From contig NZ_MUXT01000008.1 of NCBI RefSeq assembly GCF_002014965.1, forward strand, positions 29,347 through 86,750: a stretch of 57,404 nt of DNA, given 5' to 3'. Positions within the stretch are counted from its first letter, which is position 1. Each line of letters begins with the position of its first letter. This document shows positions 43,032 to 51,571 of this stretch, one piece after another. This DNA is from Moraxella canis. GTDB taxonomy: Bacteria; Pseudomonadota; Gammaproteobacteria; Pseudomonadales; Moraxellaceae. Under the pieces are notes generated by a model. That model had not been told where the DNA came from. It saw only the letters and a list, made by a program, of their open reading frames with translations, and searched no databases. Position numbers and translations under genes: made by a program.

Positions 43032-44129
43032 ATGATTAAAAAGCGTGGATTGGGTATGAATCGTGGGCTGGATGCCCTGCTAGGCAACATCTCAGCAGAG
43101 AAGAAAATCATCGCCGATGCCCAGTCTTTGGCGGCGAGTGCTACAAGTGAGCAGACCGATAATAAGTCTGATCAAGGCGTGGATCAGTCGGTATCAGAAG
43201 CCGATACTCTCATCTCTTTGGAAGAAGCGCCAAAAAAGACCCCAAAAAGCGATAAAAAATCCAAAAAAAGCAAAAAACCCAGCGATGATAACCAAGCTTT
43301 AGAGGCTGGCACGGGTGAGAAAGTTGCCCTTGTGCAAATTGCTACCAATCGTCTACAATCAGGCAAATATCAGCCACGGCGTGACATGAACGAAGAGGCG
43401 CTCAATGAGTTGTCGCTTTCTATCAAACAGCATGGCGTGATGCAGCCGATCGTGATTCGTCCGCTTTTGTCAGATGAGGACAAGTCCAGTGATACGGTGA
43501 CACACGAGATCATCGCTGGCGAGCGTCGGTGGCGAGCGGCGAAACTGGCAGGGCTTGAGACCATTCCTGCCATTGAGCGTGTCTTGTCCGATGAGATCGC
43601 CATTGCCTTGGCATTGATTGAAAATATTCAGCGTGAAGATCTCAATGTCTTGGAGCAAGCGGCGGCGCTGCAGCGATTTCATACCGAATTTGGTATGAGT
43701 CATGCCATGATCGCATCTGTAGTCGGTAAGGCGCGCACGACGGTTTCCAATTTAATGCGACTCAATCATCTGCATAATCAAGTCAAACAATATATGCTAG
43801 ATGGCGTGATGGACATGGGGCACGCACGCGCACTTTTATCACTATCTCAAGAGCAGCAGCCAGTCATCGCCAAGAAAATTGTTGATGGCGGTATGACTGT
43901 GCGAGATGCCGAAAGACTGGTCAAATCAATTTTAGATCCTGATCCTAAGCACACAGTTCAGCCAGACCATGAGGTGTTGGCACTGTCTCAGCAGATATCG
44001 GACGCCTTGGGTGCCAAGGTTAAGCTAAAGCAAGGCAAAGATGGCAAAGGCAGTGTGGAGATTTTCTTTTATAGTCACGATGAGCTTGGTGAGCTGATAG
44101 ACAGACTGCGCCAGATGTCGAATTATTGA
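43032..44129 (+). CDS. parB: Chromosome partitioning protein ParB
   Basis: A 365-residue ParB/Spo0J protein. The N-terminal ParA-contacting peptide (KKRGLGMNRGLDALLG) is followed by a long Lys/Ser-rich linker (residues about 30-95), the ParB domain with YQPRRDM and the CTP-binding GERRWRAAKLAG, ENIQREDLNVLEQA, the helix-turn-helix around FGMSHAMIASVVGKARTTVSNLMRL, and a C-terminal dimerisation domain. ParB binds parS centromere sites and spreads as a CTP-gated clamp. No parS-like sequence (consensus TGTTTCACGTGAAACA) was noticed in the window. lpxK follows after 30 bases. Confidence 0.96.
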   Translation: MIKKRGLGMNRGLDALLGNISAEKKIIADAQSLAASATSEQTDNKSDQGVDQSVSEADTLISLEEAPKKTPKSDKKSKKSKKPSDDNQALEAGTGEKVALVQIATNRLQSGKYQPRRDMNEEALNELSLSIKQHGVMQPIVIRPLLSDEDKSSDTVTHEIIAGERRWRAAKLAGLETIPAIERVLSDEIAIALALIENIQREDLNVLEQAAALQRFHTEFGMSHAMIASVVGKARTTVSNLMRLNHLHNQVKQYMLDGVMDMGHARALLSLSQEQQPVIAKKIVDGGMTVRDAERLVKSILDPDPKHTVQPDHEVLALSQQISDALGAKVKLKQGKDGKGSVEIFFYSHDELGELIDRLRQMSNY

Positions 44130-44159
44130 TAATCACACAAAATAGGCAGGGCAGTCATC

Positions 44160-45197
44160 ATGAAGAAGCTTGAGCTGATGCTTACGCAGGCGTGGCAAAA
44201 CAATGCGCCTTGGCTAAAGGTCTTAACACCATTATCAGGGCTATACAGCGTGGTCACTCATGCCAGAAAGTCTTTATATGATTCAGGTAAATTCCCCATT
44301 TATCGAGCACCTGTACCTGTTCTTGTCATTGGTAATATCACCGTTGGCGGTAGTGGCAAAACGCCGCTGATCATTGCTCTAACTAAAATTTTACTTAAGC
44401 AGGGTATGAGCGTCGCTGTCATCAGCCGAGGCTATGGCGGTGATACTGCCCAAATGCCCAAACTGGTCACCCCTAGTAGCACGCCCAGCGAAGTGGGTGA
44501 TGAGCCTTGTTTAATTGTCCAAAGCCTGCATTCTGGTGGCTTGCATCTGCCGATGGCGGTTGCGCCAGATCGCGGTCAAGCCATCGATTTATTATTACAA
44601 AATTTTCCTGAAACGACGCTCATCATCAGTGATGATGGTCTGCAGCATTATGCACTGCATCGTGATGAAGAATGGATCGTTGTTGATGCTGCCAGAGGTT
44701 TTGGTAATGGTAAGCTTCTGCCGCAAGGCTTTTTAAGAGAGCCCATTGACCGATTGCAAGGCGCGTTGGTGATCTACCATGATAAAGACACTGCCAGTTA
44801 TCCTGATGATGCTATGACGATGAGTTTAAAGGCAGGGCGGATTGAGCCGCTTATGGGCACTGCCAAAAGCCCTGCACCATCTGGAGGTACGCGCGTTCAC
44901 GCGGTCAGCGGTATCGGGTATCCTAAGCGGTTTTTTGATACTTTATCGGATAAGGGGTTTTTGGTTATTCCGCATCCTTTTGGGGATCATCATGATTTTA
45001 GGGTTGAAGACTTGGTCGATTTGACAGATTATCCCATCATTGTCACCAGTAAGGATGCGGTCAAATTGCGTCATTTGGCTGCTCAAACGACTCATGATAT
45101 TTTTGATCGGATTTGGGTGCTGCCTGTGGAGGCGGTATTGTCTTGTGCGGTTTTTGAGCAGATCGATCGTTTGATTGCCAATTATCAATTAAATTAA
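44160..45197 (+). CDS. lpxK: Tetraacyldisaccharide 4'-kinase
   Basis: A 345-residue inner membrane-associated kinase that phosphorylates the 4' position of the lipid A precursor. The P-loop is in NITVGGSGKTPLIIALT; other family segments are VISRGYGGD, VGDEPCLI, LIISDDGLQHYALHRDEEW and the GFGNGKLLPQGFLREP stretch; FPFGDHHDF appears here as HPFGDHHDF. It is followed by a BASS-family transporter and kdsB. In many gammaproteobacteria lpxK is directly next to kdsB, so the transporter gene looks inserted. Confidence 0.95.
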   Translation: MKKLELMLTQAWQNNAPWLKVLTPLSGLYSVVTHARKSLYDSGKFPIYRAPVPVLVIGNITVGGSGKTPLIIALTKILLKQGMSVAVISRGYGGDTAQMPKLVTPSSTPSEVGDEPCLIVQSLHSGGLHLPMAVAPDRGQAIDLLLQNFPETTLIISDDGLQHYALHRDEEWIVVDAARGFGNGKLLPQGFLREPIDRLQGALVIYHDKDTASYPDDAMTMSLKAGRIEPLMGTAKSPAPSGGTRVHAVSGIGYPKRFFDTLSDKGFLVIPHPFGDHHDFRVEDLVDLTDYPIIVTSKDAVKLRHLAAQTTHDIFDRIWVLPVEAVLSCAVFEQIDRLIANYQLN

Positions 45198-45224
45198 TTA
45201 GCTGTAACTATTTTAAGGGTTTGG

Positions 45225-46184
45225 ATGTCAGTTTTTTCTGTGATTGGTCAGCAGGCGACACGATTTACCACAATCATTATTATTTTGGCGACACTGATCG
45301 CTATCATAGCTCCTGAGATTTTTTCTTGGGTTAGAGGCGATATTCAGCTGCTGCTGGTGGGTGTCGTGATGCTAGGAATGGGCATCACATTAGGTAAAAA
45401 AGACTATAAGATCCTAGCGCAGCGCCCATTGGATATTTTTATAGGATCTATGATTCAGTACACCGTGATGCCACTGCTTGCCATCGGCATTGGGCGAGGG
45501 CTTGGGCTGTCGGATGGCTTAACGCTGGGGTTGGTTTTGGTGGGGTCTTGTCCTGGTGGCGTGTCGTCGAATATCATGACATATTTGGCGCGTGGTGATG
45601 TGGCTTTTTCGGTGGGTATGACGACAGCCTCGACACTGCTTGCGCCTGTGATGACTCCACTTTGGCTCATGCTACTGATGGGTGAGACGGTGAACATGGA
45701 TGCTTGGGGAATGTTCAAAGTCATGGTTTTGGTGACTTTATTTCCTGTCATATTAGGATCGATTTTAAATATGGCATTGCATAAACAGGCTTGGTTTTCA
45801 AGCCTTAAAGATGTGATGCCTGCTGTCGCTGTATTAGCTTTTGCTTGCATTGTTGGTGGAGTGGTAGGGGCGAATGTGCATCGTTTTATGGAATCGGCGT
45901 TAGTGATGTTTTTGGCTGTGGCTGCCCATAATACCGCAGGGTATGTTTTGGGATATTATGCAGCTGCGACAGCGGGTATGACCACCACAAAAAAGCGGAC
46001 AGTATCGATCGAAACAGGCATCCAAAATACTGGTCTTGCCACAGGGCTTAGCGCCAAATTTTTCCCCACCAATGCGGAAGTCGCCATCGCTGCAGCAGTT
46101 GCAGTAGTATGGCATTCAATCTCAGGGACTTTGCTTGGAAATGCCTTTGGACGGTGGGATAAGCGTAAAAATACCTTAATTTAA
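45225..46184 (+). CDS. Bile acid:sodium symporter (BASS) family transporter
   Basis: A 319-residue membrane protein with nine or ten hydrophobic segments. Family marks are GVVMLGMGITLGKKDYK in helix 2, LVGSCPGGVSSNIMTYLARGDVAFSVGMTTASTLLAP around the crossover helices and ETGIQNTGLATGLSAKFF. BASS proteins import organic anions (bile acids, keto acids, pantoate in some bacteria) with sodium. It stands between lpxK and kdsB, 27 and 15 bases from them, so it is probably in the same transcript. The substrate is unknown. Confidence 0.9.
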   Translation: MSVFSVIGQQATRFTTIIIILATLIAIIAPEIFSWVRGDIQLLLVGVVMLGMGITLGKKDYKILAQRPLDIFIGSMIQYTVMPLLAIGIGRGLGLSDGLTLGLVLVGSCPGGVSSNIMTYLARGDVAFSVGMTTASTLLAPVMTPLWLMLLMGETVNMDAWGMFKVMVLVTLFPVILGSILNMALHKQAWFSSLKDVMPAVAVLAFACIVGGVVGANVHRFMESALVMFLAVAAHNTAGYVLGYYAAATAGMTTTKKRTVSIETGIQNTGLATGLSAKFFPTNAEVAIAAAVAVVWHSISGTLLGNAFGRWDKRKNTLI

Positions 46185-46199
46185 TTTGTAAGGATAGCT

Positions 46200-46961
46200 A
46201 TGCAAAAAATTCATTTGATCATTCCAGCGCGTTATCAATCTTCTCGCCTACCAGGTAAGCCTTTATTGCGATTGCATGATCAGCCGATGATTCTGTGGAC
46301 AGCAAAAAAAGCCCTAAAAGCAAGCTTTGCAGATACCATCTGTGTGGCTACCGATGATGAGCGGATTTATCAAACTTGCGCTGATGCAGACATACCTGTG
46401 GTGATGACCGACAGCGCCCATCCATCTGGAACGGATAGATTGGCTCAAGTGGCATCAGACTTAGGCTTTGGTGATGATGATATTATTGTGAATATGCAGG
46501 GCGATGAACCTTTGGTGCCGCCAGTGCTGCTTGAGCAGGTGGCGCAGCTTTTGATTGACAATCCAGATTGCGCGATGGCGACTTTATGTGAGCCAATTTA
46601 TGATCAAGAAGAGTTTTTGCGCCTCTCGGTGGTCAAAGTGGTGATGGATCAGGCAAAACGCGCCTTGTATTTTAGCCGTGCGCCCATTCCGCATGACCGC
46701 GATGGCTCATCAGATGCGCCGAATAACGCATTTCGCCATTTGGGCTTGTATGCTTATCGTGTGCGTATGCTTAAGCAATTTACAAGCTGGACTCAAGGAG
46801 TGCTTGAAAAATTAGAAAATCTAGAGCAGCTTAGGGTGCTTGAAAATGGTGAGCGTATCGCCATTGATATTGCAAAAGTCGCACTGCCAGCAGGGGTGGA
46901 TACGCCTCAGGATTTGGAGCGACTAAATGCCATGCCGCTGGATGAATTTTTGGCTTATTGA
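46200..46961 (+). CDS. kdsB: 3-deoxy-manno-octulosonate cytidylyltransferase
   Basis: A 253-residue enzyme that activates Kdo with CTP for transfer to lipid A. Visible are the nucleotide-binding [17 protein letters not shown] at the N-terminus, [36 protein letters not shown] and [12 protein letters not shown], and the [12 protein letters not shown] segment. AAGGATAGCT precedes the ATG. It works with lpxK in lipopolysaccharide synthesis, although a transporter gene separates the two. Confidence 0.97.
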   Translation: MQKIHLIIPARYQSSRLPGKPLLRLHDQPMILWTAKKALKASFADTICVATDDERIYQTCADADIPVVMTDSAHPSGTDRLAQVASDLGFGDDDIIVNMQGDEPLVPPVLLEQVAQLLIDNPDCAMATLCEPIYDQEEFLRLSVVKVVMDQAKRALYFSRAPIPHDRDGSSDAPNNAFRHLGLYAYRVRMLKQFTSWTQGVLEKLENLEQLRVLENGERIAIDIAKVALPAGVDTPQDLERLNAMPLDEFLAY

Positions 46962-46975
46962 TTGGTGTTAATTTG

Positions 46976-47968
46976 ATGGACGCTTTGCATGAGGCTTATT
47001 TTGCGCCACTTTTGCCTTGGCAGAGGCAGGCTTGGCAGCAGCTGACAGGACAGTTTACTGAGCAGCATTTGCCGCATGGCTTACTCGCCGTAGGTCAAAA
47101 AGGCATCGGTAAGCGTGAGTTTGTTTGGCGATTTGTAGCGTATCTACTGTGTCTGCAGCGAGATCAGCATGGCGCGTGTGGTCACTGCCAGAGCTGTCAA
47201 TGGCTGCGTGCTGGAACACATCCTGACTTATTGGTGTTGCCACAGGGCGCCAAATCTGGTGATTCACAGGGTGAGAGTATTAAGATTGATGATATCCGCG
47301 CGCTCCAAGAATACAGTCAAACCAAAGGACATGGGGTAAAGGTCATTGTGCTTGATGGAGCGGATACGCTGACGCTAGGCGCTGCCAACGCATTTTTAAA
47401 GACACTTGAGGAGCCTAGGGATGGCGTGTTTTTGATACTCATTACCGATCATCCGTCCAGACTTTTACCTACCATCAAAAGCCGCGTACAGACAATGCCT
47501 TTATCTTATATCGACAAAGTAGAGGCGATTGGTTATTTAAGTGACTTTATGTCACCTGAGCTATCACAGATTTTACTGGACATCAGTGATGGCGCGGTCT
47601 TGCAAGCCAAAGCATTGGCTGACGCCAACTGGTTTGATCAGCGCATACTTTGGCTAAAAACCTACGCTGCGCTACAACTATCCAAGCGTACCGCCAGCGC
47701 CGCCAGTAGCTATTGGCAAAACGCTTTGACTTTGGATGAATTCATCACTTTGTCAAGAGTCATGCTAACCGATTTGTGGCGCATGCTGTTGGGATTGCCA
47801 AGCTTGCATCAGGATATAGATGCTCAGATGCTGGTTGGTCAGGTTCAGCTTGAGGCTGCAAAACTTGACTCACTGCTAATCTGTATCAATGATGTGCAGA
47901 CAGCTCATGCCCAAAATGTGCAAGAGGCTTTGGGCTTTGACCGTATTTTAATTGAGATGGCAAAATGA
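46976..47968 (+). CDS. holB: DNA polymerase III delta' subunit
   Basis: A 330-residue clamp-loader subunit. P-loop-like GQKGIGKREFVWRF, zinc-binding cysteines in LLCLQRDQHGACGHCQSCQW, then IKIDDIRALQEYSQTK, VIVLDGADTLTLGAANAFLKTLEEP and LITDHPSRLLPTIKSRVQ, typical of HolB. The ATG at 46976 is favoured; an in-frame TTG at 46958 overlaps kdsB. It ends the plus-strand cluster; two hairpins follow. Confidence 0.93.
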   Translation: MDALHEAYFAPLLPWQRQAWQQLTGQFTEQHLPHGLLAVGQKGIGKREFVWRFVAYLLCLQRDQHGACGHCQSCQWLRAGTHPDLLVLPQGAKSGDSQGESIKIDDIRALQEYSQTKGHGVKVIVLDGADTLTLGAANAFLKTLEEPRDGVFLILITDHPSRLLPTIKSRVQTMPLSYIDKVEAIGYLSDFMSPELSQILLDISDGAVLQAKALADANWFDQRILWLKTYAALQLSKRTASAASSYWQNALTLDEFITLSRVMLTDLWRMLLGLPSLHQDIDAQMLVGQVQLEAAKLDSLLICINDVQTAHAQNVQEALGFDRILIEMAK

Positions 47969-48073
47969 CGGCTTCATTCATCAATACAAGCAGTGTGGGC
48001 TGATGATTAGTAATTAAAATTTAAACCGTTTGATGACGACCGATGAAGAATTTGATCATAGCAGCAAGAGAAT

Positions 48074-48124
48074 AAAAAGGTTTTGGTTAATTATTTAAAA
48101 TCAAAAGCCGAAACCTTTTTTGAT
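48074..48124 (+). terminator. Terminator after holB (first of two hairpins)
   Basis: AAAAAGGTTTTGG (48074-48086) pairs with CCGAAACCTTTTT (near 48108-48120) with one G-U-type mismatch, and T-rich sequence follows. Confidence 0.6.
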
Positions 48125-48133
48125 AATATTTTG

Positions 48134-48167
48134 GCAAGTTTCATTGGCTAGGTGAAACTTGCTTTTT
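48134..48167 (+). terminator. Second hairpin between holB and lldD
   Basis: GCAAGTTTCA (48134-48143) pairs perfectly with TGAAACTTGC (48153-48162), nine-base loop, then TTTTT on the plus strand. On the minus strand, after lldD, the tail is less T-rich. Confidence 0.7.
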
Positions 48168-48175
48168 ATCGAAAG

Positions 48176-49384
48176 TTACCAGCGAATTGGTGTGATATGT
48201 GGCTGATTGGCTTTGAGATGTTCATAAGTGCCCTTGACCAAAATATCAGAGTTCACCGTATTGATGTTGGTATGACCACAAAACGCCATCGTCACATCAC
48301 ATTCTTTATAAATGATCTCTAGCGCACGGCGTACACCGTCTTCGCCGTAAGCACCCAAGCCATACAAAAACGAACGCCCAATCATCGTACCTTTCGCCCC
48401 CAAGGCGATGGCTTTTAGAACATCTTGACCTGAGCGAATCCCACTGTCTAGCCAAACTTCGCAGTTGGGATTCTCGGCTTGAGATGCCTGCACACACTCA
48501 GTCAAAGACGCAATAGAGCTTGGCGCGCCATCAAGCTGACGACCGCCGTGGTTTGAGATCACCATCGCATCAGCACCCGAGCGAGCCGCCATAATGGCAT
48601 CTTCAGGCTCCATGATGCCTTTTAGGATCAATGGGCCGCCCCACAGATCTTTGATGCGCGCCACATCATCCCAGCTTAGACCTGGGTCAAATTGCTCCGC
48701 TGTCCAAGCTGACAAGCTAGACAGATCGGACACATTTTTGGCATGACCTGCGATATTTCTGAAAGTATGACGCTTAGTGCCAAGCATGTTATAGCACCAC
48801 TCAGGCTTAGTCATTAAGTTTAAGATATTTTTTAGCGTCGGTTTTGGCGGTGCTGATAGCCCGTTTTTAATGTCTTTATGACGCTGACCTAAGACTTGTA
48901 GATCCGCCGTCAAAATCAGTGCCGAACAATTGGCAGCTTTAGCACGCTTGATTAAATTTTCCATAAATTCTTTATCGCGCATGACATACAGCTGAAACCA
49001 AAACGGCTTGGTAGTATTTTCGGCGACATCTTCGATTGAGCAAATCGACATGGTAGACAGCGAAAATGGAATGCCAAATTTCTCGGCAGCGCGCGCCGCG
49101 TGAATCTCGCCATCCGCCCACATCATGCCAGTAAATCCAGTCGGTGCAATCGCCACAGGCATGGTGACATCTTGACCGATCATTTGTGTGGCAAGCGAGC
49201 GATTATCCATATCGACAAGGACGCGCTGACGCAGCTTGATGCGATCAAAGTCCGTTTCGTTATTGCGATAAGTGGTCTGTGTCCACGAGCCTGAATCTAC
49301 ATAATCATAAAACATGCGCGGTACTTTACGCTCAGCGATACGACGCAGATCTTCAATTTCGGTAATTTTGCTTAAATCAGCCAT
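48176..49384 (-). CDS. lldD: L-lactate dehydrogenase (FMN-dependent, quinone-linked)
   Basis: A 402-residue alpha-hydroxy acid oxidase family protein that oxidises L-lactate to pyruvate and feeds electrons to the respiratory chain from the inner face of the membrane. Seen: PRMFYDYVDSGSWTQTTYRNN, IAPTGFTGMMWADGE, FWFQLYVMRDKEFM, GPLILKGIM, and the active-site SNHGGRQLDGAPSS with the catalytic histidine, then DSGIRSGQDVLKAIALGAKGTMIGR. It is slightly longer than E. coli LldD. The lactate permease gene lies 156 bases upstream on the same strand. Confidence 0.95.
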   Translation of the reverse strand: MADLSKITEIEDLRRIAERKVPRMFYDYVDSGSWTQTTYRNNETDFDRIKLRQRVLVDMDNRSLATQMIGQDVTMPVAIAPTGFTGMMWADGEIHAARAAEKFGIPFSLSTMSICSIEDVAENTTKPFWFQLYVMRDKEFMENLIKRAKAANCSALILTADLQVLGQRHKDIKNGLSAPPKPTLKNILNLMTKPEWCYNMLGTKRHTFRNIAGHAKNVSDLSSLSAWTAEQFDPGLSWDDVARIKDLWGGPLILKGIMEPEDAIMAARSGADAMVISNHGGRQLDGAPSSIASLTECVQASQAENPNCEVWLDSGIRSGQDVLKAIALGAKGTMIGRSFLYGLGAYGEDGVRRALEIIYKECDVTMAFCGHTNINTVNSDILVKGTYEHLKANQPHITPIRW

Positions 49385-49540
49385 TCTAATTTCTCATTTA
49401 ATCAAGAGTTTTTAAAAATTATTTTCAAATTTAGCAGGCTATTTTACTTGTTTTTACCCCAAATCGGCAAGTAAAAACTATCAGCAGGCAGTGATTTATT
49501 GCAAATAGCCCAAATCAATTGAGCCATTTGCTAATCCTGC

Positions 49541-51295
49541 TTAGGCTTTGTTGCCCACTTTGCTCATGATGAATAAAAACGCCAGTGGCCAGATGATCGC
49601 ACCCACCCAGTATAGCGGATTAAAAATGATCGCCATGCCCACAAGACCAGCTTGAATCACATAATAAGTCATGGCGATCAAGGTTTTGCGAATCACATAG
49701 CCTTCGCGATTGACCAAACCCACGACCGCGCACGCTGCAACAACATTATGCACCGAGATCATATTGCCCGCTGCGCCGCCCACCGCTTGTAAGGACACGA
49801 CCTTGGCGGCATCCATGACACCTAAGCCAATTTGGGTCGCAGTGCCCCATTGGAAATGTGAAAACATCATATTCGATACTGTATTTGAGCCAGCAATAAA
49901 GGCGCCCAGGCCGCCAATCCAAGGCGAGACAAGTGGCCACATCCCTTCAAAGGCTTGTGCAGCAGACGCTGCCAAAACTTTTGGCATGGCGATCATTTGT
50001 ACCGCAGCGTCAGGCGCGGTGCCTGAATTGATAAATACCTGAACCATCGGAATGGAAAATAGTAAAGCAGGCGCAGCAGCAAGCATGGTTTTGCCAGATT
50101 CTGACCAGCTTTTTTTGACCATATTACCTGTCATGCCAAAAATAAAAATACACAAAATTGACACCAACAAGAGCACGCCGCCAGGGGAATATAATAGCTG
50201 TGTTTTATTCGTAATGCTAGTGCCTAGAATATTAGCAAAAATAATCGAAACTGAGTCACTGGTTAGCCACGCTTTGAGTGGTGCAATAGTGCGCGTGACG
50301 ATCAAAATGACAATGATTAGTAGGTAGGGCAGAAACGCACGCACGACTGAAAATTTTGGGGCAGTCGTGCCAACTGATTCGGTGACAGTAAATTCACTGA
50401 CCCATTCTTTTTCCCAGCTGTCACGCGGACCAAAGTCAAAGATTTCTTTGGGAATCAAAAAGCCACGCTTGGCAGCAGGAATGACCAATGACAAGCCAAC
50501 GACGGCACCCACAATGGATGGCAGTTCAGGACCGATAAATTTGGCGGTCAAGGCATAAGGAATGGTGAATGCCAAGCCTGCAAAAATTGCAAAGGGCGCA
50601 GCTTTTAGACCTTCGGTGAATGAGCGTTTTTGACCAAAAAATAATGTCAAAAACCCGCACAATATCAGCGGAATCAAAAAGCCGACGGTACCATGAATCA
50701 TGCCGACATTGCCTGAGATATTAAAAATATAAGCCGGTAAATCCATGCCGACATTTGCCAAAGCGTTGGCAACATCTTCTTTATTTTCAAGGCCTGAATT
50801 GACGCCAATCAGTAGCGGAGTGCCTACCGCACCATAAGACACAGGGGTGGACTGAATGATTAGTACTGCCATCACACACGCCATCGCAGGAAAGCCTAAT
50901 GCCAATAATAAAGGCGCTGCCACTGCCGACGGCGTACCCCAGCCTGTTGAGCCTTCGATCAGACAGCCAAACAGCCAAGCAACGATGATCATTTGCACAC
51001 GGCGATCTGGTGAAATGTCCATAAAGCCTTGGCGGATGGCGTTAATTGCACCGCTGTGTTTTAAGGTGTTTAAAATCAAAATGGCAGAAAAAACGATGAA
51101 TAAGACATTCACCGCCGTTAATACACCGTGAATGGTCGCTGCAGCGATTTGATGACCGCTGGTATGCCAGACAAAATATGACAAAGCAGCTGTCGCAAGA
51201 TAAGCCAAGCTCATCGCATATTTGGCTGGCAGACGCATCACCACCAAGAGCAAAAAAACAATCATGATTGGCAACATCGCCAAAAAAGTAAGCAT
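49541..51295 (-). CDS. lldP: L-lactate permease
   Basis: A 584-residue membrane protein of the LctP family with about 13 hydrophobic segments; it imports lactate with protons. Family segments are EGSTGWGTPSAVAAPLLLALGFPA, GAVGTPLLIGVNSGL, GSNTVSNMMFSHFQW and VSLQAVGGAAGNMISVHNVVAACA. The start at 51295 is clear because AAGGAG precedes it on the minus strand; the frame is open further up (to 51397), but that part covers a terminator hairpin. lldD lies downstream, so uptake and oxidation of lactate are probably co-expressed. Confidence 0.95.
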   Translation of the reverse strand: MLTFLAMLPIMIVFLLLVVMRLPAKYAMSLAYLATAALSYFVWHTSGHQIAAATIHGVLTAVNVLFIVFSAILILNTLKHSGAINAIRQGFMDISPDRRVQMIIVAWLFGCLIEGSTGWGTPSAVAAPLLLALGFPAMACVMAVLIIQSTPVSYGAVGTPLLIGVNSGLENKEDVANALANVGMDLPAYIFNISGNVGMIHGTVGFLIPLILCGFLTLFFGQKRSFTEGLKAAPFAIFAGLAFTIPYALTAKFIGPELPSIVGAVVGLSLVIPAAKRGFLIPKEIFDFGPRDSWEKEWVSEFTVTESVGTTAPKFSVVRAFLPYLLIIVILIVTRTIAPLKAWLTSDSVSIIFANILGTSITNKTQLLYSPGGVLLLVSILCIFIFGMTGNMVKKSWSESGKTMLAAAPALLFSIPMVQVFINSGTAPDAAVQMIAMPKVLAASAAQAFEGMWPLVSPWIGGLGAFIAGSNTVSNMMFSHFQWGTATQIGLGVMDAAKVVSLQAVGGAAGNMISVHNVVAACAVVGLVNREGYVIRKTLIAMTYYVIQAGLVGMAIIFNPLYWVGAIIWPLAFLFIMSKVGNKA

Positions 51296-51323
51296 GCCCA
51301 CTCCTTGTTTGCATAAAATTGAG

Positions 51324-51365
51324 CCAAAAAAGTCGCCTGCCGAGAGATGTTCAGGCGACTTTTGG
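51324..51365 (-). terminator. Intrinsic terminator in the lactate permease leader
   Basis: On the minus strand AAGTCGCCTG, a 12-base loop, CAGGCGACTT and a TTTTTT run, with outer pairing of CCAAAA and TTTTGG. It ends about 28 bases before the lldP ATG, with the ribosome site between, leaving no space for a promoter. Confidence 0.75.
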
Positions 51366-51571
51366 AAAGATAGATTCGTGATGATGCTTTTTAACAAGTG
51401 TCAAAACCTATGAGCGATATACAAGCAGTTGTGCGGCAAACACTTAAAGAGACACTATTAAAAACTCATGAAATCTACTAGACAAATAAAAATGCGGTAT
51501 TTTACCTAAAAAATTATCTAATAGCTAGATTTTAAATTAAAATAAGAATTATTTATAAATAAATCTATGAT

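Noticed and set aside
48134..48162. Palindrome with GTTTCA and TGAAAC arms resembling half of a parS site
   Set aside because: The arms are separated by nine bases and lack the CACGTG centre; the T-run identifies it as a terminator-like hairpin.
51296..51397. Upstream in-frame extension of lactate permease
   Set aside because: It begins at TTG, covers the terminator hairpin, and the ATG at 51295 has a strong AAGGAG.
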